NCBI GenBank assembly: GCA_023407575.1
Contig: JAEYLX010000075.1
Span: 372,001-436,000, forward strand
Direction of reading: 5' to 3'
DNA: 64,000 bases
DNA from: Bacillota bacterium
Lineage (GTDB): Bacteria > Bacillota > Clostridia > Lachnospirales > Lachnospiraceae
The position numbers and the translations under genes were made by a program. Shown here one piece after another: positions 35,079 to 44,076 of the stretch (position 1 is its first letter; each line of letters begins with the position of its first letter). The notes beneath the pieces were generated by a model. That model was not told the origin of the DNA. It worked only from the letters and a program-made list of their open reading frames with translations, and ran no database searches.

Positions 35079-36403
35079 TACACAGCCTCCAGACCATTCA
35101 AAGACAAAAGCTTACCAGCTTTTGCATAAAAATCTTCTTGAATCTTTGTATCAAAGTTTTTAGTTTTAATAACTGGTCCATACATATCAAGCTGAGAATA
35201 AGTTTTAATCGTAAATTCCATACCTAGCTCCTTCATATGATCATATTGATAGGTTCCGGGAAATGGAGTATTGAGTCCATAAACAACATCTACCATCCTA
35301 CCGTAGGTGTTTTTTAGATGTTCCATAATTCTTAAGGTATCCTCCATGGTATCCACTGTATCGCAATAATGAGCAAACATGAAACTTGTTGCTACCGGAA
35401 TACCCTGCTTCACTGTTTTATCAATAACAGCCAGTGCATCAGTTAGCTTCATTTCTTTTTGTATATTGTCTAATACTTGCTGATTACCGCTTTCTATTCC
35501 AAATTGAATTCTTTTACAGCCGCACCTTTTCATACCTTCCAGTAGATACTGATTTTTAACCAAAGCATCAACCCTCGACTCACATCTCCATGTAAATTTA
35601 ATTATGGAGGCATCACATAGCTCAATGAATCTTCTTATGCGAGAGGCTATTGCCGTGAAGGTATCATCAATATAAAATACTTCAATGGAACCGCCACATT
35701 TATCATGAACGAACAAGGTTTCCAAAAAAACATTTTCAATATCCCTTACCCTGTACTTCCCTCCTGACATACTGGGAGCAGCACAGTAAATACACTTGCC
35801 CGGGCATCCCCTGCTAGAATATATTGTCGGAGATAGGACCTCGTAAGCCTCTGATATATAATCCCTGTTTATCATTGGAATTAAATTCAGGTTATCAATA
35901 TTTCTCCTCTCTTTTCCTACCTGGTAATGCTTATTATCATCCAAATAAACCAATCCATATATATCACTGAATTTAATTAGTTTTTGATTCGTGCGGATTG
36001 CTTCCAAAAGCTCCAGGGAGTTTTGCTCACCATCACCTTTCAAAATAAAATCGACATATCGAGATTTCAGACAATAATTGGTATCCAGCGTAGGATGTGG
36101 TCCTCCGAAGACAATAGGAATATGCGGATATTTTTTCTTAAAATATTTACACATGCTAAAGGAGGTATCTACATTTTCTGTATAAACAGAAAACCCGATC
36201 AGAATGGGGTTAATTCTCTCTATAATACCATTCATATCCTCTGTACTGTAATTCTTAATACTTAGGTCAATAATTTCCACATAATATCCATGCAATCGCA
36301 GTGTATTTGCAATAGACATCAGTCCCAACGGAGGCATATAATTACTTCTTGCAAGTTCTCTGTTGTCACAATTCGACTTTACAATATAAATTACACTTTC
36401 CAT
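35078..36403 (-). CDS. Cobalamin-binding-type radical SAM enzyme
   Basis: A 441-residue protein. Residues ~1-140 form a B12-binding-like Rossmann domain (MPPLGLMSIANTLRLHGYYV, then GFSVYTENVDTS and VFGGPHPTLD), in which the DxHxxG cobalt-ligand motif is not evident. The radical SAM core starts at SSRGCPGKCIYC with C200, C204 and C207 as the [4Fe-4S] cluster ligands, and continues CKRIQFGIESGNQQVLDNIQ. This is the architecture of the B12-dependent radical SAM methylases and cyclases. In the RiPP context a methylation at an unactivated carbon of the peptide is the simplest guess. The large upstream B12 operon could supply the cofactor. It follows the SDR gene with 59 bases between them. Confidence 0.88.
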   Translation of the reverse strand: MESVIYIVKSNCDNRELARSNYMPPLGLMSIANTLRLHGYYVEIIDLSIKNYSTEDMNGIIERINPILIGFSVYTENVDTSFSMCKYFKKKYPHIPIVFGGPHPTLDTNYCLKSRYVDFILKGDGEQNSLELLEAIRTNQKLIKFSDIYGLVYLDDNKHYQVGKERRNIDNLNLIPMINRDYISEAYEVLSPTIYSSRGCPGKCIYCAAPSMSGGKYRVRDIENVFLETLFVHDKCGGSIEVFYIDDTFTAIASRIRRFIELCDASIIKFTWRCESRVDALVKNQYLLEGMKRCGCKRIQFGIESGNQQVLDNIQKEMKLTDALAVIDKTVKQGIPVATSFMFAHYCDTVDTMEDTLRIMEHLKNTYGRMVDVVYGLNTPFPGTYQYDHMKELGMEFTIKTYSQLDMYGPVIKTKNFDTKIQEDFYAKAGKLLSLNGLEAV

Positions 36404-36462
36404 TCCATCATCCCCCCAATCCTATTAATACTATCAATAAATTCCAAAAAAGTACTGTGAGC

Positions 36463-37233
36463 CTACACTACTGTATACCCACCATCAACAATCAAATTCT
36501 GCCCAGTAATCATTCCTGCCTTATCGCTGCTTAAAAAGAGGACAGAATTTGCAATATCTTCACAGGAAGCATATTTTTTTAGGGGAATCTTATTAAGATA
36601 CTGTCTTTTAATCTCAGGGCTCATTAACGCATCTTCATTCTGTTTATGAATAATATAGGTTGGAGAAACTGCATTCAGTCTTACACCAAATGCAGACCAT
36701 TCCGCTGTTAATGCCTTTACTAATCCTAACAAACTACTTTTACTGGCGCAGTAGTGAGCTCTCATTGTATTGCCAACAACAGAGTGCTGGGAGGCGATGA
36801 AAATGACAGCTCCCTTCCGGTCAATCAGTGAGTCCCTTGCTATTCCTTGTGTAAGAAAGAAGCTTCCTTTTACATTAAGATCGAATATATAGTCCCACAT
36901 TTCTTCTGTAATTTCGCAAGCTTTCTCTAAAACATTTACTCCTGCATTATTGATTAAGATGTCAATGGGAATATTATCGTCTTTTATTTGCTTTACAACC
37001 TTTTTTATTTCACTTAGTTCCGTATTATCAGCATAATAGGTCTTAACTATGATATTGCTGTCCCGAAGCTGATCAGCCAGCATCTCCAGTTCATCTCTAC
37101 GACTTTCCTGATCCAGCAGTAATAATGTTTCTGCTCCGGACATACCATAGGAATAAGCAAGTACATGCCCCAACTGACCTGTGGCTCCGCTGATAAGAAC
37201 ATTTTTATTATTAAAAAGTATCTGCATCTTCAT
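36463..37233 (-). CDS. SDR-family oxidoreductase of the RiPP operon
   Basis: A 256-residue classical short-chain dehydrogenase. The NAD(P) site is LISGATGQLGH (15-23), NNAG is at 95-98, the catalytic triad has S148, Y161 and K165 (YCASK), and the C-terminal LILSD-like segment reads MITGQNLIVDGGYTVV. In the daptide pathway a dehydrogenase oxidises the side-chain hydroxyl of the C-terminal Thr, after which the carboxylate is lost. I saw no iron-type alcohol dehydrogenase in the operon, so this SDR is the only obvious candidate for that step. It lies directly behind the ABC permease. Confidence 0.88.
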   Translation of the reverse strand: MKMQILFNNKNVLISGATGQLGHVLAYSYGMSGAETLLLLDQESRRDELEMLADQLRDSNIIVKTYYADNTELSEIKKVVKQIKDDNIPIDILINNAGVNVLEKACEITEEMWDYIFDLNVKGSFFLTQGIARDSLIDRKGAVIFIASQHSVVGNTMRAHYCASKSSLLGLVKALTAEWSAFGVRLNAVSPTYIIHKQNEDALMSPEIKRQYLNKIPLKKYASCEDIANSVLFLSSDKAGMITGQNLIVDGGYTVV

Positions 37234-37238
37234 TATTC

Positions 37239-38438
37239 CTATCTAGAGAACTTAAACTCTTTTATTGTCCCATAATATACAATACCTCGACTGAAAAGTC
37301 TCGAACCAATTATTGCAAATAATGCCACTGTAATAGCTAATATAATCAAGGAAATCATGGCTTCCATCAGATTTGCATATCCCATCATAAACCTTACAAA
37401 CATTACAGCCGGAGACGTAATTGGGAAAAAAGAGCAAAACTTTGACAGGAAGCTGTCGGCTCCCAATGCCCCCAGGCTGACAAAAAACTGTATCATAGCC
37501 ATAAGTTCTATGGGAACTACTGTCATGGAAAGATCGTCGTTTTGATTTACGATGGAGGCCACAGCTGTATTAATAAAGGAAAATAGCAAAAAGCCCAAGA
37601 TAAATAATGTAATAAAGAGAATTATTTCTACAAAAGTCATGGGGGACAGAATAATTCCCATATCCTCAATACCCGTCATATTCGTCCCAGATAGTTGATA
37701 TGACATCCAACTAAATAACATAACTGCAGTAATCTGTAATAGTCCACTGAGCCCGATGGATAAGGTGACCCCCAGATAAAAGGGTAAGGGCTTAACCGAT
37801 GTGGTCAGTATCTCCATTACCTTATTTGTTTTCAAATAGGCGATCTCACCTGCTGAGGTTGCGGAGTACATGACAATAATAATTACCATAATCATGTATA
37901 ATATATAGGTAGTCCAATAGTTCTCTGATTTCTGGGTAGGATTTATCCGGTCCACAGCTATACTCTGGCTGGCCTGATTAAAAACCTCTACAGAAATTCC
38001 TGCCTCTTGTATATTCTTTTGCTGAAATAATTCTTGAGTCATAAATAGTAACTTTTGAATATCCGTATCATTTATTTTTCCATTATCAATTACAGTAAGC
38101 CTTACCACTTCATTTTCCCTTGAAAACACAGCGTAGGACTGCTCTTCTTCCACAACAAGCTCTTTTATCTCATCCATTGATTTATTCCCCGCAATGAATT
38201 CCAGCTGTATTTTTTCGAAGAAGTCTGGTGAAATCACATTCTGTTGTAATAAACGGGATATTTCATCCGTTTCGTCTACCACATAAAGAGTTCTCTTATC
38301 AACTCCTGCTGTAATCAAATTCATAATAAAAAAGGAGGCGAAGCTCACAACACACATAATAAGAGTTATAACCAGATAAACCTTGCTTTTTAATTCTTTA
38401 TTTAAATAATAATGGAATACCACTCCGAAATCCTTCAT
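37239..38438 (-). CDS. ABC-2 type permease of the peptide exporter
   Basis: A 399-residue membrane protein of the NatB/ABC-2 group. It has a first helix at about 20-42, a large extracytoplasmic domain to ~185, then about five or six helices up to residue 390, ending FKFSR. It is paired with the ATPase 16 bases upstream, so the two form an exporter for the modified peptide or for immunity. It lacks an N-terminal peptidase domain, so the leader must be removed by another protein, here probably the M50 protease. Confidence 0.87.
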   Translation of the reverse strand: MKDFGVVFHYYLNKELKSKVYLVITLIMCVVSFASFFIMNLITAGVDKRTLYVVDETDEISRLLQQNVISPDFFEKIQLEFIAGNKSMDEIKELVVEEEQSYAVFSRENEVVRLTVIDNGKINDTDIQKLLFMTQELFQQKNIQEAGISVEVFNQASQSIAVDRINPTQKSENYWTTYILYMIMVIIIVMYSATSAGEIAYLKTNKVMEILTTSVKPLPFYLGVTLSIGLSGLLQITAVMLFSWMSYQLSGTNMTGIEDMGIILSPMTFVEIILFITLFILGFLLFSFINTAVASIVNQNDDLSMTVVPIELMAMIQFFVSLGALGADSFLSKFCSFFPITSPAVMFVRFMMGYANLMEAMISLIILAITVALFAIIGSRLFSRGIVYYGTIKEFKFSR

Positions 38439-38453
38439 GTTAAAATCCTTTCT

Positions 38454-39353
38454 TTACTGAATTTCTTCCTCTCCCGCTAAATCCAGAAAAATCTCCTGTA
38501 GGGTTTTATTTGATCGTTCAATAGAGCTTATCAATAACTTTGAATCAGCAACTCTCTGAATAAATACATTAAAGTCATCATCTGTTTTTGAATTAATTTT
38601 AACCTTATAATTCAATGGAGCATATTCCACAGCATTCATACATTCCGGAATTTCTGCCTGAGTCTTCAAACTGAATTTGATGTAATCTCCTCCATGCAGT
38701 GCTTTTAAATTCTGAATAGATCCGGAATAAATGATGTTTGACTTGTGCATGATGCATACATCCTCACAAATATTTTCTATTAATGGAAGCTGGTGACTAA
38801 CAATCAGGATACATTTCCCTTCCTCTCTTAGTTGCTTAAAGAGTTGTATAACCATCTGCATATTTACGGGATCCAGTCCACTGAACGGCTCATCAAAGAT
38901 AATCAACTCCGGATTATGAACCAGGCTTGCTATCATTTGAATTTTTTGTTGATTACCTTTTGAAAGACTCTCCAACGGTCTTTTTCTATATTCAGAAACC
39001 TCCAGCCGTTCCAGCCAAAGATCAATCGATTTCAAAGCATCTTTATACCCCATACCTTTTAACTTCGCAAAAAAAACAAGTTGGTTCAGTATCGTTTCTT
39101 TTAAAAACAGACCTCTTTCTTCTGAGAGATAACCAACATTTTTAATATCCAACTCGGATTTTTTACCATCAATATATATACTTCCACTGTCTCGTTTTAT
39201 CAATCCAAGGATGGAACGGATTGCCGTTGTTTTTCCTGACCCGTTCCTGCCTACAAGAGCAGTTAGTCTTCCATTGCAGCAGGAAAAGCTTACTTTATTA
39301 ACAGCGCAAAAATTCCCATAATTTTTACTCAATTCTTTTATATCAATCTGCAT
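38454..39353 (-). CDS. ABC transporter ATPase of the peptide exporter
   Basis: A 299-residue ATPase of the ABC-2/NatA type. Walker A GRNGSGKTT is at 35-43, the Q-loop is VGYLSEERGLF, the signature is SLSKGNQQKIQMIASL and Walker B is LIIFDEPFSGLDP. The C-terminal ~80 residues are a NatA-like accessory region. It works with the permease gene that follows. Confidence 0.92.
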   Translation of the reverse strand: MQIDIKELSKNYGNFCAVNKVSFSCCNGRLTALVGRNGSGKTTAIRSILGLIKRDSGSIYIDGKKSELDIKNVGYLSEERGLFLKETILNQLVFFAKLKGMGYKDALKSIDLWLERLEVSEYRKRPLESLSKGNQQKIQMIASLVHNPELIIFDEPFSGLDPVNMQMVIQLFKQLREEGKCILIVSHQLPLIENICEDVCIMHKSNIIYSGSIQNLKALHGGDYIKFSLKTQAEIPECMNAVEYAPLNYKVKINSKTDDDFNVFIQRVADSKLLISSIERSNKTLQEIFLDLAGEEEIQ

Positions 39354-39379
39354 TGCTCTTCGTCACCCTTTCAAACATA

Positions 39380-40573
39380 TTAAGACATCATATTAAGTAA
39401 ACGATAATAATCATATTTAACCATTTTGTAATACCGTCTGATATTTTTTGATAAATCAAGTAATATCAAACATACTCCAAGAATCATTACAATAAATACT
39501 ACTTCAGACCTAAACTCAAAATAATTACTGAGTAGAAATAGGTTATAGCTCCAAAACAATGGTTTAAAAAGGAAGGCTATCACACCATACAGGGCTACCA
39601 GTCTTCTTTTGACAGCGGTCATATGCATTTGAACAATATTCTTACGGTCAAATATTGTTGTATAGGCAGCGAGGAAGCCCTTATCCATCAGATTTGTTAC
39701 TCCAAGTGTTGCACTCAGCAACCAATATCCGTCCAGCTTGACAAAAGGAATCAGATTATAAAAACTTACCCATAAGCATGATATTGAAAAATAATACAAG
39801 GGCAGTGGAATAATATTGTAAAACATCAATAGGAAGGCTACCAGAAGTGTAAATAATCCCAATATCATATTTGTAAAAACACCTGCTAGGGCTACTCTGG
39901 CACGATGCTTCCTTTTTTGTATTCCATAGATGTCTGTAACATCACAATAAAAACAAGGAAAGAAGTAAAATAGCAAAATACCCATGGATTTTACTTTACC
40001 TCCGTACTTTTTACATACTACCGCATGTCCCATTTCATGGGCAGCCGTGCTTAACAGATATAGAATAACAGTAAGGATAATATCCTTCATATCGAACTTA
40101 AAAGAGATATTGCTTGTAGTCGCTTCAGCTGCACTTAGCAAAAAATAACCTATTATGGATACATCAGCCAGGAATAACAGTGCTAATAAAAGTAGACCTC
40201 CTCGGCTGAACAATTTGGAGTAAAACGGATAGATAAAATTAATTAGTTTTTCCACATTAAATCGGATTAGCTTGATTTTTGAGGGATCTGAAAACTTATC
40301 TTTTCTTTTCAATTCTTGGCTGTTATCATTTAAAAAATCCCACTCTTCAAACTTAGTAAACAATTGACCTTTGAGATTTTCAGGCAAATCCTCGACTTCC
40401 TCCAGCTGCAATGCACTTGCTTCCTCTGATGCATTGAGTGTCTGCAGTAAATAATTCGTTTCTCTTGCTCCCAGTCTTATAAAGCGTCCTGAGTTTGTAT
40501 TTTTAACAAGGAATCTCTGTAAATTCTCATCGTCAGACAATTCCCTTTCTATTAAGAGATGCTTTATTTCCAT
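39380..40573 (-). CDS. M50 membrane metallopeptidase with a PqqD-like N-terminal region (YydH/MpaP-like)
   Basis: A 397-residue protein with about seven hydrophobic segments. The catalytic HEMGH is at 179-183 within a helix and the second zinc ligand motif LDGYW has Asp281. Between them is a partly loop-like region FPCFYCDVTDIYGIQK. Residues 1-~90 are soluble and resemble a PqqD/RRE-type recognition domain: RLGARETNYLLQTLN and FTKFEEWDFLND. This combination is like YydH of the epipeptide system and the M50 protease of daptide clusters. It probably removes the leader peptide in the membrane. It sits 17 bases after the aminotransferase gene. Confidence 0.85.
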   Translation of the reverse strand: MEIKHLLIERELSDDENLQRFLVKNTNSGRFIRLGARETNYLLQTLNASEEASALQLEEVEDLPENLKGQLFTKFEEWDFLNDNSQELKRKDKFSDPSKIKLIRFNVEKLINFIYPFYSKLFSRGGLLLLALLFLADVSIIGYFLLSAAEATTSNISFKFDMKDIILTVILYLLSTAAHEMGHAVVCKKYGGKVKSMGILLFYFFPCFYCDVTDIYGIQKRKHRARVALAGVFTNMILGLFTLLVAFLLMFYNIIPLPLYYFSISCLWVSFYNLIPFVKLDGYWLLSATLGVTNLMDKGFLAAYTTIFDRKNIVQMHMTAVKRRLVALYGVIAFLFKPLFWSYNLFLLSNYFEFRSEVVFIVMILGVCLILLDLSKNIRRYYKMVKYDYYRLLNMMS

Positions 40574-40590
40574 TTACTTTACCTCTACTC

Positions 40591-41853
40591 TCAAACAAAA
40601 CGTTTCAGGGTTTTTGCTATGATAGGAACATATTTCAGAATCTCTTCTTCCGTAATGAGGAAGGAAGGAAAAATACTGATCCCTCGGTTATAATCACCAT
40701 TGTTGTACATATATACCAACACCCCTCTTTTTTGTAACATACTAAGGATGTCCAGGAGCCTTTCTCCCATGGTTGAAACCGTAAAATCTATTGCCAGCAT
40801 TAAACCAAATCCACGGATTGATATGTTCTCACAATCAGAAAGCTCCATCTTAAGGCTTTCAAGAAACAGTTTCCCCTTGCCTTCCACATCATAGCTGTCA
40901 TATGACTTCATCAAATCAAGCATGGCGCTGGCGGAGGAGATAGCTGCCAAATTACCCCCTTGTGTAGAAAAATGCTCGATTACCGTATTCTGTTCTGTAA
41001 AATACTCCGATAAAGCATTTGAAAAAACAAGGCCACCTAAGGGAAGATAACCATTATTGATTGCCTTTGACAGACATACCAAATCTGGTTTAAGCTCATA
41101 TTTCTGAAATGCAAATGGAGTGCCAGTTCGTCCAAATCCTGTTGCTATTTCATCGACTACAAGCAAGGAATCATTCTTATTGCACAACTGTTGTAAATAC
41201 CTTAATACCTCCTTGGGAACAGCAATAATACCACCCGAAGCAAATATAGGTTCTACAATCACCCCGGCCACGAACTCCCCATATAGCTCAAAATGGTAAT
41301 CAATCAGCTTAATCCATGCCCTTTCATCCTCCAGATTCACAGGTACCTCGATCCATTGAATTTGAGGCAGAACCGGCTGGTAATCCTCAACCAGGACACG
41401 TTCAATACCGCTTAAACTCATGGCCCCATAGGAAGTTCCATGATAGGATAAAACAAATGCAGATATGATTTTCCGATTTGCCCGTCCTTTTTGCGCCTGA
41501 TACTTTCGACATGTTTTGATTGCTGCTTCTACGGCTTCCGAACCACTGCAGGTATATAAAACCGATGAAAAGTCTCTCATGTATCCCGTCAGATTAACTG
41601 CATATTCCTCTTGAATATCTGCAACCAAGCTCAATAAATTATTGAAGGGAAGTTTGTCCAACTGCTCTTTCACTTTATTAATTATGGTATTATTGGAATA
41701 ACCAAAGGGCATATTCCACAATCCACTGCATAAGTCTAGATATCTTTTACCGTTACGGTCATATAGATAAAATCCATCTCCTGTGGTTACGAGTGTGTCC
41801 TTTGAACCATAGGAAAACGGAAAGCCTCCACGGATTACCGGATTTGACCTCAT
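40591..41853 (-). CDS. Class III PLP aminotransferase, daptide MpaD-like candidate
   Basis: A 420-residue fold-type I aminotransferase. It has the Asp of VVDEIATGFGRTGTPFAF (D234) and the Schiff-base Lys263 in DLVCLSKAINNGYLPLGGL, with the pyridoxal phosphate loop SGSEAVEAAIKTCRKY near 103-118. In daptide pathways such an enzyme aminates the ketone left by oxidative decarboxylation of the terminal Thr, giving a second amine. The length is normal. The start follows the stop of the preceding gene by one base with AAGGAG upstream. A role in amino-acid metabolism cannot be excluded without an assay. Confidence 0.87.
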   Translation of the reverse strand: MRSNPVIRGGFPFSYGSKDTLVTTGDGFYLYDRNGKRYLDLCSGLWNMPFGYSNNTIINKVKEQLDKLPFNNLLSLVADIQEEYAVNLTGYMRDFSSVLYTCSGSEAVEAAIKTCRKYQAQKGRANRKIISAFVLSYHGTSYGAMSLSGIERVLVEDYQPVLPQIQWIEVPVNLEDERAWIKLIDYHFELYGEFVAGVIVEPIFASGGIIAVPKEVLRYLQQLCNKNDSLLVVDEIATGFGRTGTPFAFQKYELKPDLVCLSKAINNGYLPLGGLVFSNALSEYFTEQNTVIEHFSTQGGNLAAISSASAMLDLMKSYDSYDVEGKGKLFLESLKMELSDCENISIRGFGLMLAIDFTVSTMGERLLDILSMLQKRGVLVYMYNNGDYNRGISIFPSFLITEEEILKYVPIIAKTLKRFV

Positions 41854-41854
41854 G

Positions 41855-44065
41855 CTAATTCTCCTTAATGGGTCTGTATAATGTTCCAGATTGGTTTATA
41901 GTATCAATAATATGAGTGCATACCTCTTTACTCTGATCAATGGGCATATTGTACAACATACTAAAGTATCCAGGAAAATCCATTACCGGAAGGCGTTTCA
42001 ACAATAATTCAGCAACAAAGGCATATTCTCTGCTTATGTTAAAGAATTTATTGGTAGCAACCGTCCATAAGACACTGGTCTCTCCATTATGTAAAACATA
42101 GGTGAATTTAGGAAAATAGGGTATTTCCTGACCATCATCAATAGTGCTGGTGAAATTATACATATACTCACTTGAAACTTTAATATTTGCCGGATGTGTT
42201 GTTGAAAACTTCGGGATTGTGGTAACCAACTGAATACAAGCAAGCGAGGACATGATATAATCAATAACATATGACTTATCCTTCATAATGGTGCAATAAC
42301 TATTCTTCATAAACGAAGGCAGCTGCGTACATTTTGCACACCAGCCCTTTGCTTTACAGTGAATGCAGTCTCGGTTTTTTATTTCATTTTCCTTTTTTAC
42401 ATAACAGTTTTGTGTTAATTCGAATATAGTTTGTCCTATCTGCCCGATCGCCTCTTCTTTATTAAAGCAGGTGTAGAGATTACCGTCCCTACTCAGCTGT
42501 ATTCTTGGTATTTTATCAACAAAACAGCACTTGCTGTTCATAAATCGGCAATAATTCTTCAAATATCCATACGCCAGAGGCAGGCCCGCAAAATCATGGA
42601 TGTCCTTATACTGTTCCGCGTCGGATAAAAAGCATTGATAGTCCTCCTCATCTTCAATGGAAAAGATATAAAATAATCCTTTATGTTTTTTAAATTCGTT
42701 TTGGATATCCCCAATCATTGCTTTTGCTTGTTTATAAGCTAATTCTTTTATACCCTGCTTCGATGTATAGAAAAAATCATTAACCCTTAAGGTGTTATCC
42801 TGCAATTGCAGCAGATTACTGGGAGTTGCATCAGCCTTACAAACAGTATTGCAATAATTCTGATAAGCGCTGTCTACTACCTTTCCAATACCTGAATTAT
42901 CAAAATAACTTTGAGTATGATTGACCATCGTTGTAAGACCACGAATATATACCGATGAATTTATACTGGCAATCTCGTTCAGATAGGACGCTATGTCTTC
43001 ATTGTAATCCTCTTCTGCCACCTCAACATGCTTTACATACCCATCTAAATTCACTGTATTGTACATACCTGTCCTGCTTTTTAAAAATCCTCGGGAAAAG
43101 GGGGCATATCTTAAGCTTGTTTGCTTTAGGAGGATTGTTTCTTCCTCTTCCGAAAGCAAACCGAAATCCATCTGCCCTTTAACAATCAGCTGAAATAACT
43201 TATGCTTAACCCCTTCCATTAAAGCTATTCGTAATGCCTGGCTGTGAATTAAGGTATCTGCCTTCACAATCACCTCATTAACTTTATTCTCTTGAGCTAT
43301 ACGATTCAGCTTCTGGATATTCTTATCATCAATCGGTTCTGTTATAAAAAGGTCATAAATTATCGTTGTTGTATCTGAAGGTTCAATCTCGACTGCTACT
43401 ATGAAATCCACTGGTAAAATATACTGAACAGAAGAATTACTATCGGATTGCAAAGCATCCATTACCTGTAACGCTAATTCTTTTTGACGTATCTCCGGAC
43501 CCTGCAATGTTATCTTCTTTCTATGTTCTTCGGATAGTCCGGAAAATGCAGCTGATATTGCAGCACAATCGGAGCTGATGGCGGAAGTGCTCCTAAACTC
43601 CGTATTCCCATTCATATCTGACCTACCCAGCCATATACCATATTCAGCAGCATCCTGTGGTAACACAATACCGGTTTGATATGGTGAGCATTCCATAATA
43701 GATATACAGCTGTTTTCATTCCCCGTAAGCTCCTTTATTAACTTCCTCTCGGGCTGCTCTGTTATATGGGTATCATCTCCCATCAGATATATCGTAATAT
43801 CCTCCAGAGCTTTAATTCGATGTATCAATGCCTCAACTATGGAACAGTTATCCTCATCAGCTATAAAAACTAATGCATCATCCGCAACCGATAAAATATC
43901 CTCCGCCAGATCATTCAATGACGGCAAAGAATCATCCATATAAATCATCGAACTAATCCCATTGCGCTTCAGATAATCCCTTATACATACCGTGGCAATG
44001 GATTGACCAGCATGAAAAAAATTATTTTTATCTTTTTTTAATTCAACAATGCATATATTCGACAT
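41855..44065 (-). CDS. Pseudo-radical-SAM protein with SPASM-like cysteines and a possible RRE-like C terminus
   Basis: A 736-residue protein. Residues ~1-100 resemble the Rossmann domain of B12-radical SAM enzymes (CIVELKKDKNNFFHAGQSIA). There is no CxxxCxxC cluster motif in the whole chain, so a radical SAM reaction is unlikely. Residues 506-591 contain C506, C513, C514, C533, C554, C567, C570, C576, C579 and C591, with CIHCKAKGWCAKC resembling a SPASM iron-sulfur domain. Residues ~640-736 (LWTVATNKFFNISREYAFVA and an FxxHIIDTI ending) look like a PqqD/RRE leader-binding domain. It may bind the precursors and deliver them to the modifying enzymes. Pseudo-rSAM/SPASM proteins of this sort are known in other peptide systems. 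Confidence 0.75.
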   Translation of the reverse strand: MSNICIVELKKDKNNFFHAGQSIATVCIRDYLKRNGISSMIYMDDSLPSLNDLAEDILSVADDALVFIADEDNCSIVEALIHRIKALEDITIYLMGDDTHITEQPERKLIKELTGNENSCISIMECSPYQTGIVLPQDAAEYGIWLGRSDMNGNTEFRSTSAISSDCAAISAAFSGLSEEHRKKITLQGPEIRQKELALQVMDALQSDSNSSVQYILPVDFIVAVEIEPSDTTTIIYDLFITEPIDDKNIQKLNRIAQENKVNEVIVKADTLIHSQALRIALMEGVKHKLFQLIVKGQMDFGLLSEEEETILLKQTSLRYAPFSRGFLKSRTGMYNTVNLDGYVKHVEVAEEDYNEDIASYLNEIASINSSVYIRGLTTMVNHTQSYFDNSGIGKVVDSAYQNYCNTVCKADATPSNLLQLQDNTLRVNDFFYTSKQGIKELAYKQAKAMIGDIQNEFKKHKGLFYIFSIEDEEDYQCFLSDAEQYKDIHDFAGLPLAYGYLKNYCRFMNSKCCFVDKIPRIQLSRDGNLYTCFNKEEAIGQIGQTIFELTQNCYVKKENEIKNRDCIHCKAKGWCAKCTQLPSFMKNSYCTIMKDKSYVIDYIMSSLACIQLVTTIPKFSTTHPANIKVSSEYMYNFTSTIDDGQEIPYFPKFTYVLHNGETSVLWTVATNKFFNISREYAFVAELLLKRLPVMDFPGYFSMLYNMPIDQSKEVCTHIIDTINQSGTLYRPIKEN

Positions 44066-44076
44066 CTTCTTCTCCT

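Noticed and set aside
41855..44065. A functional radical SAM enzyme
   Set aside because: No CxxxCxxC is present anywhere; the nearest candidate, CNTVC at 405-409, lacks the third cysteine and the following motifs.
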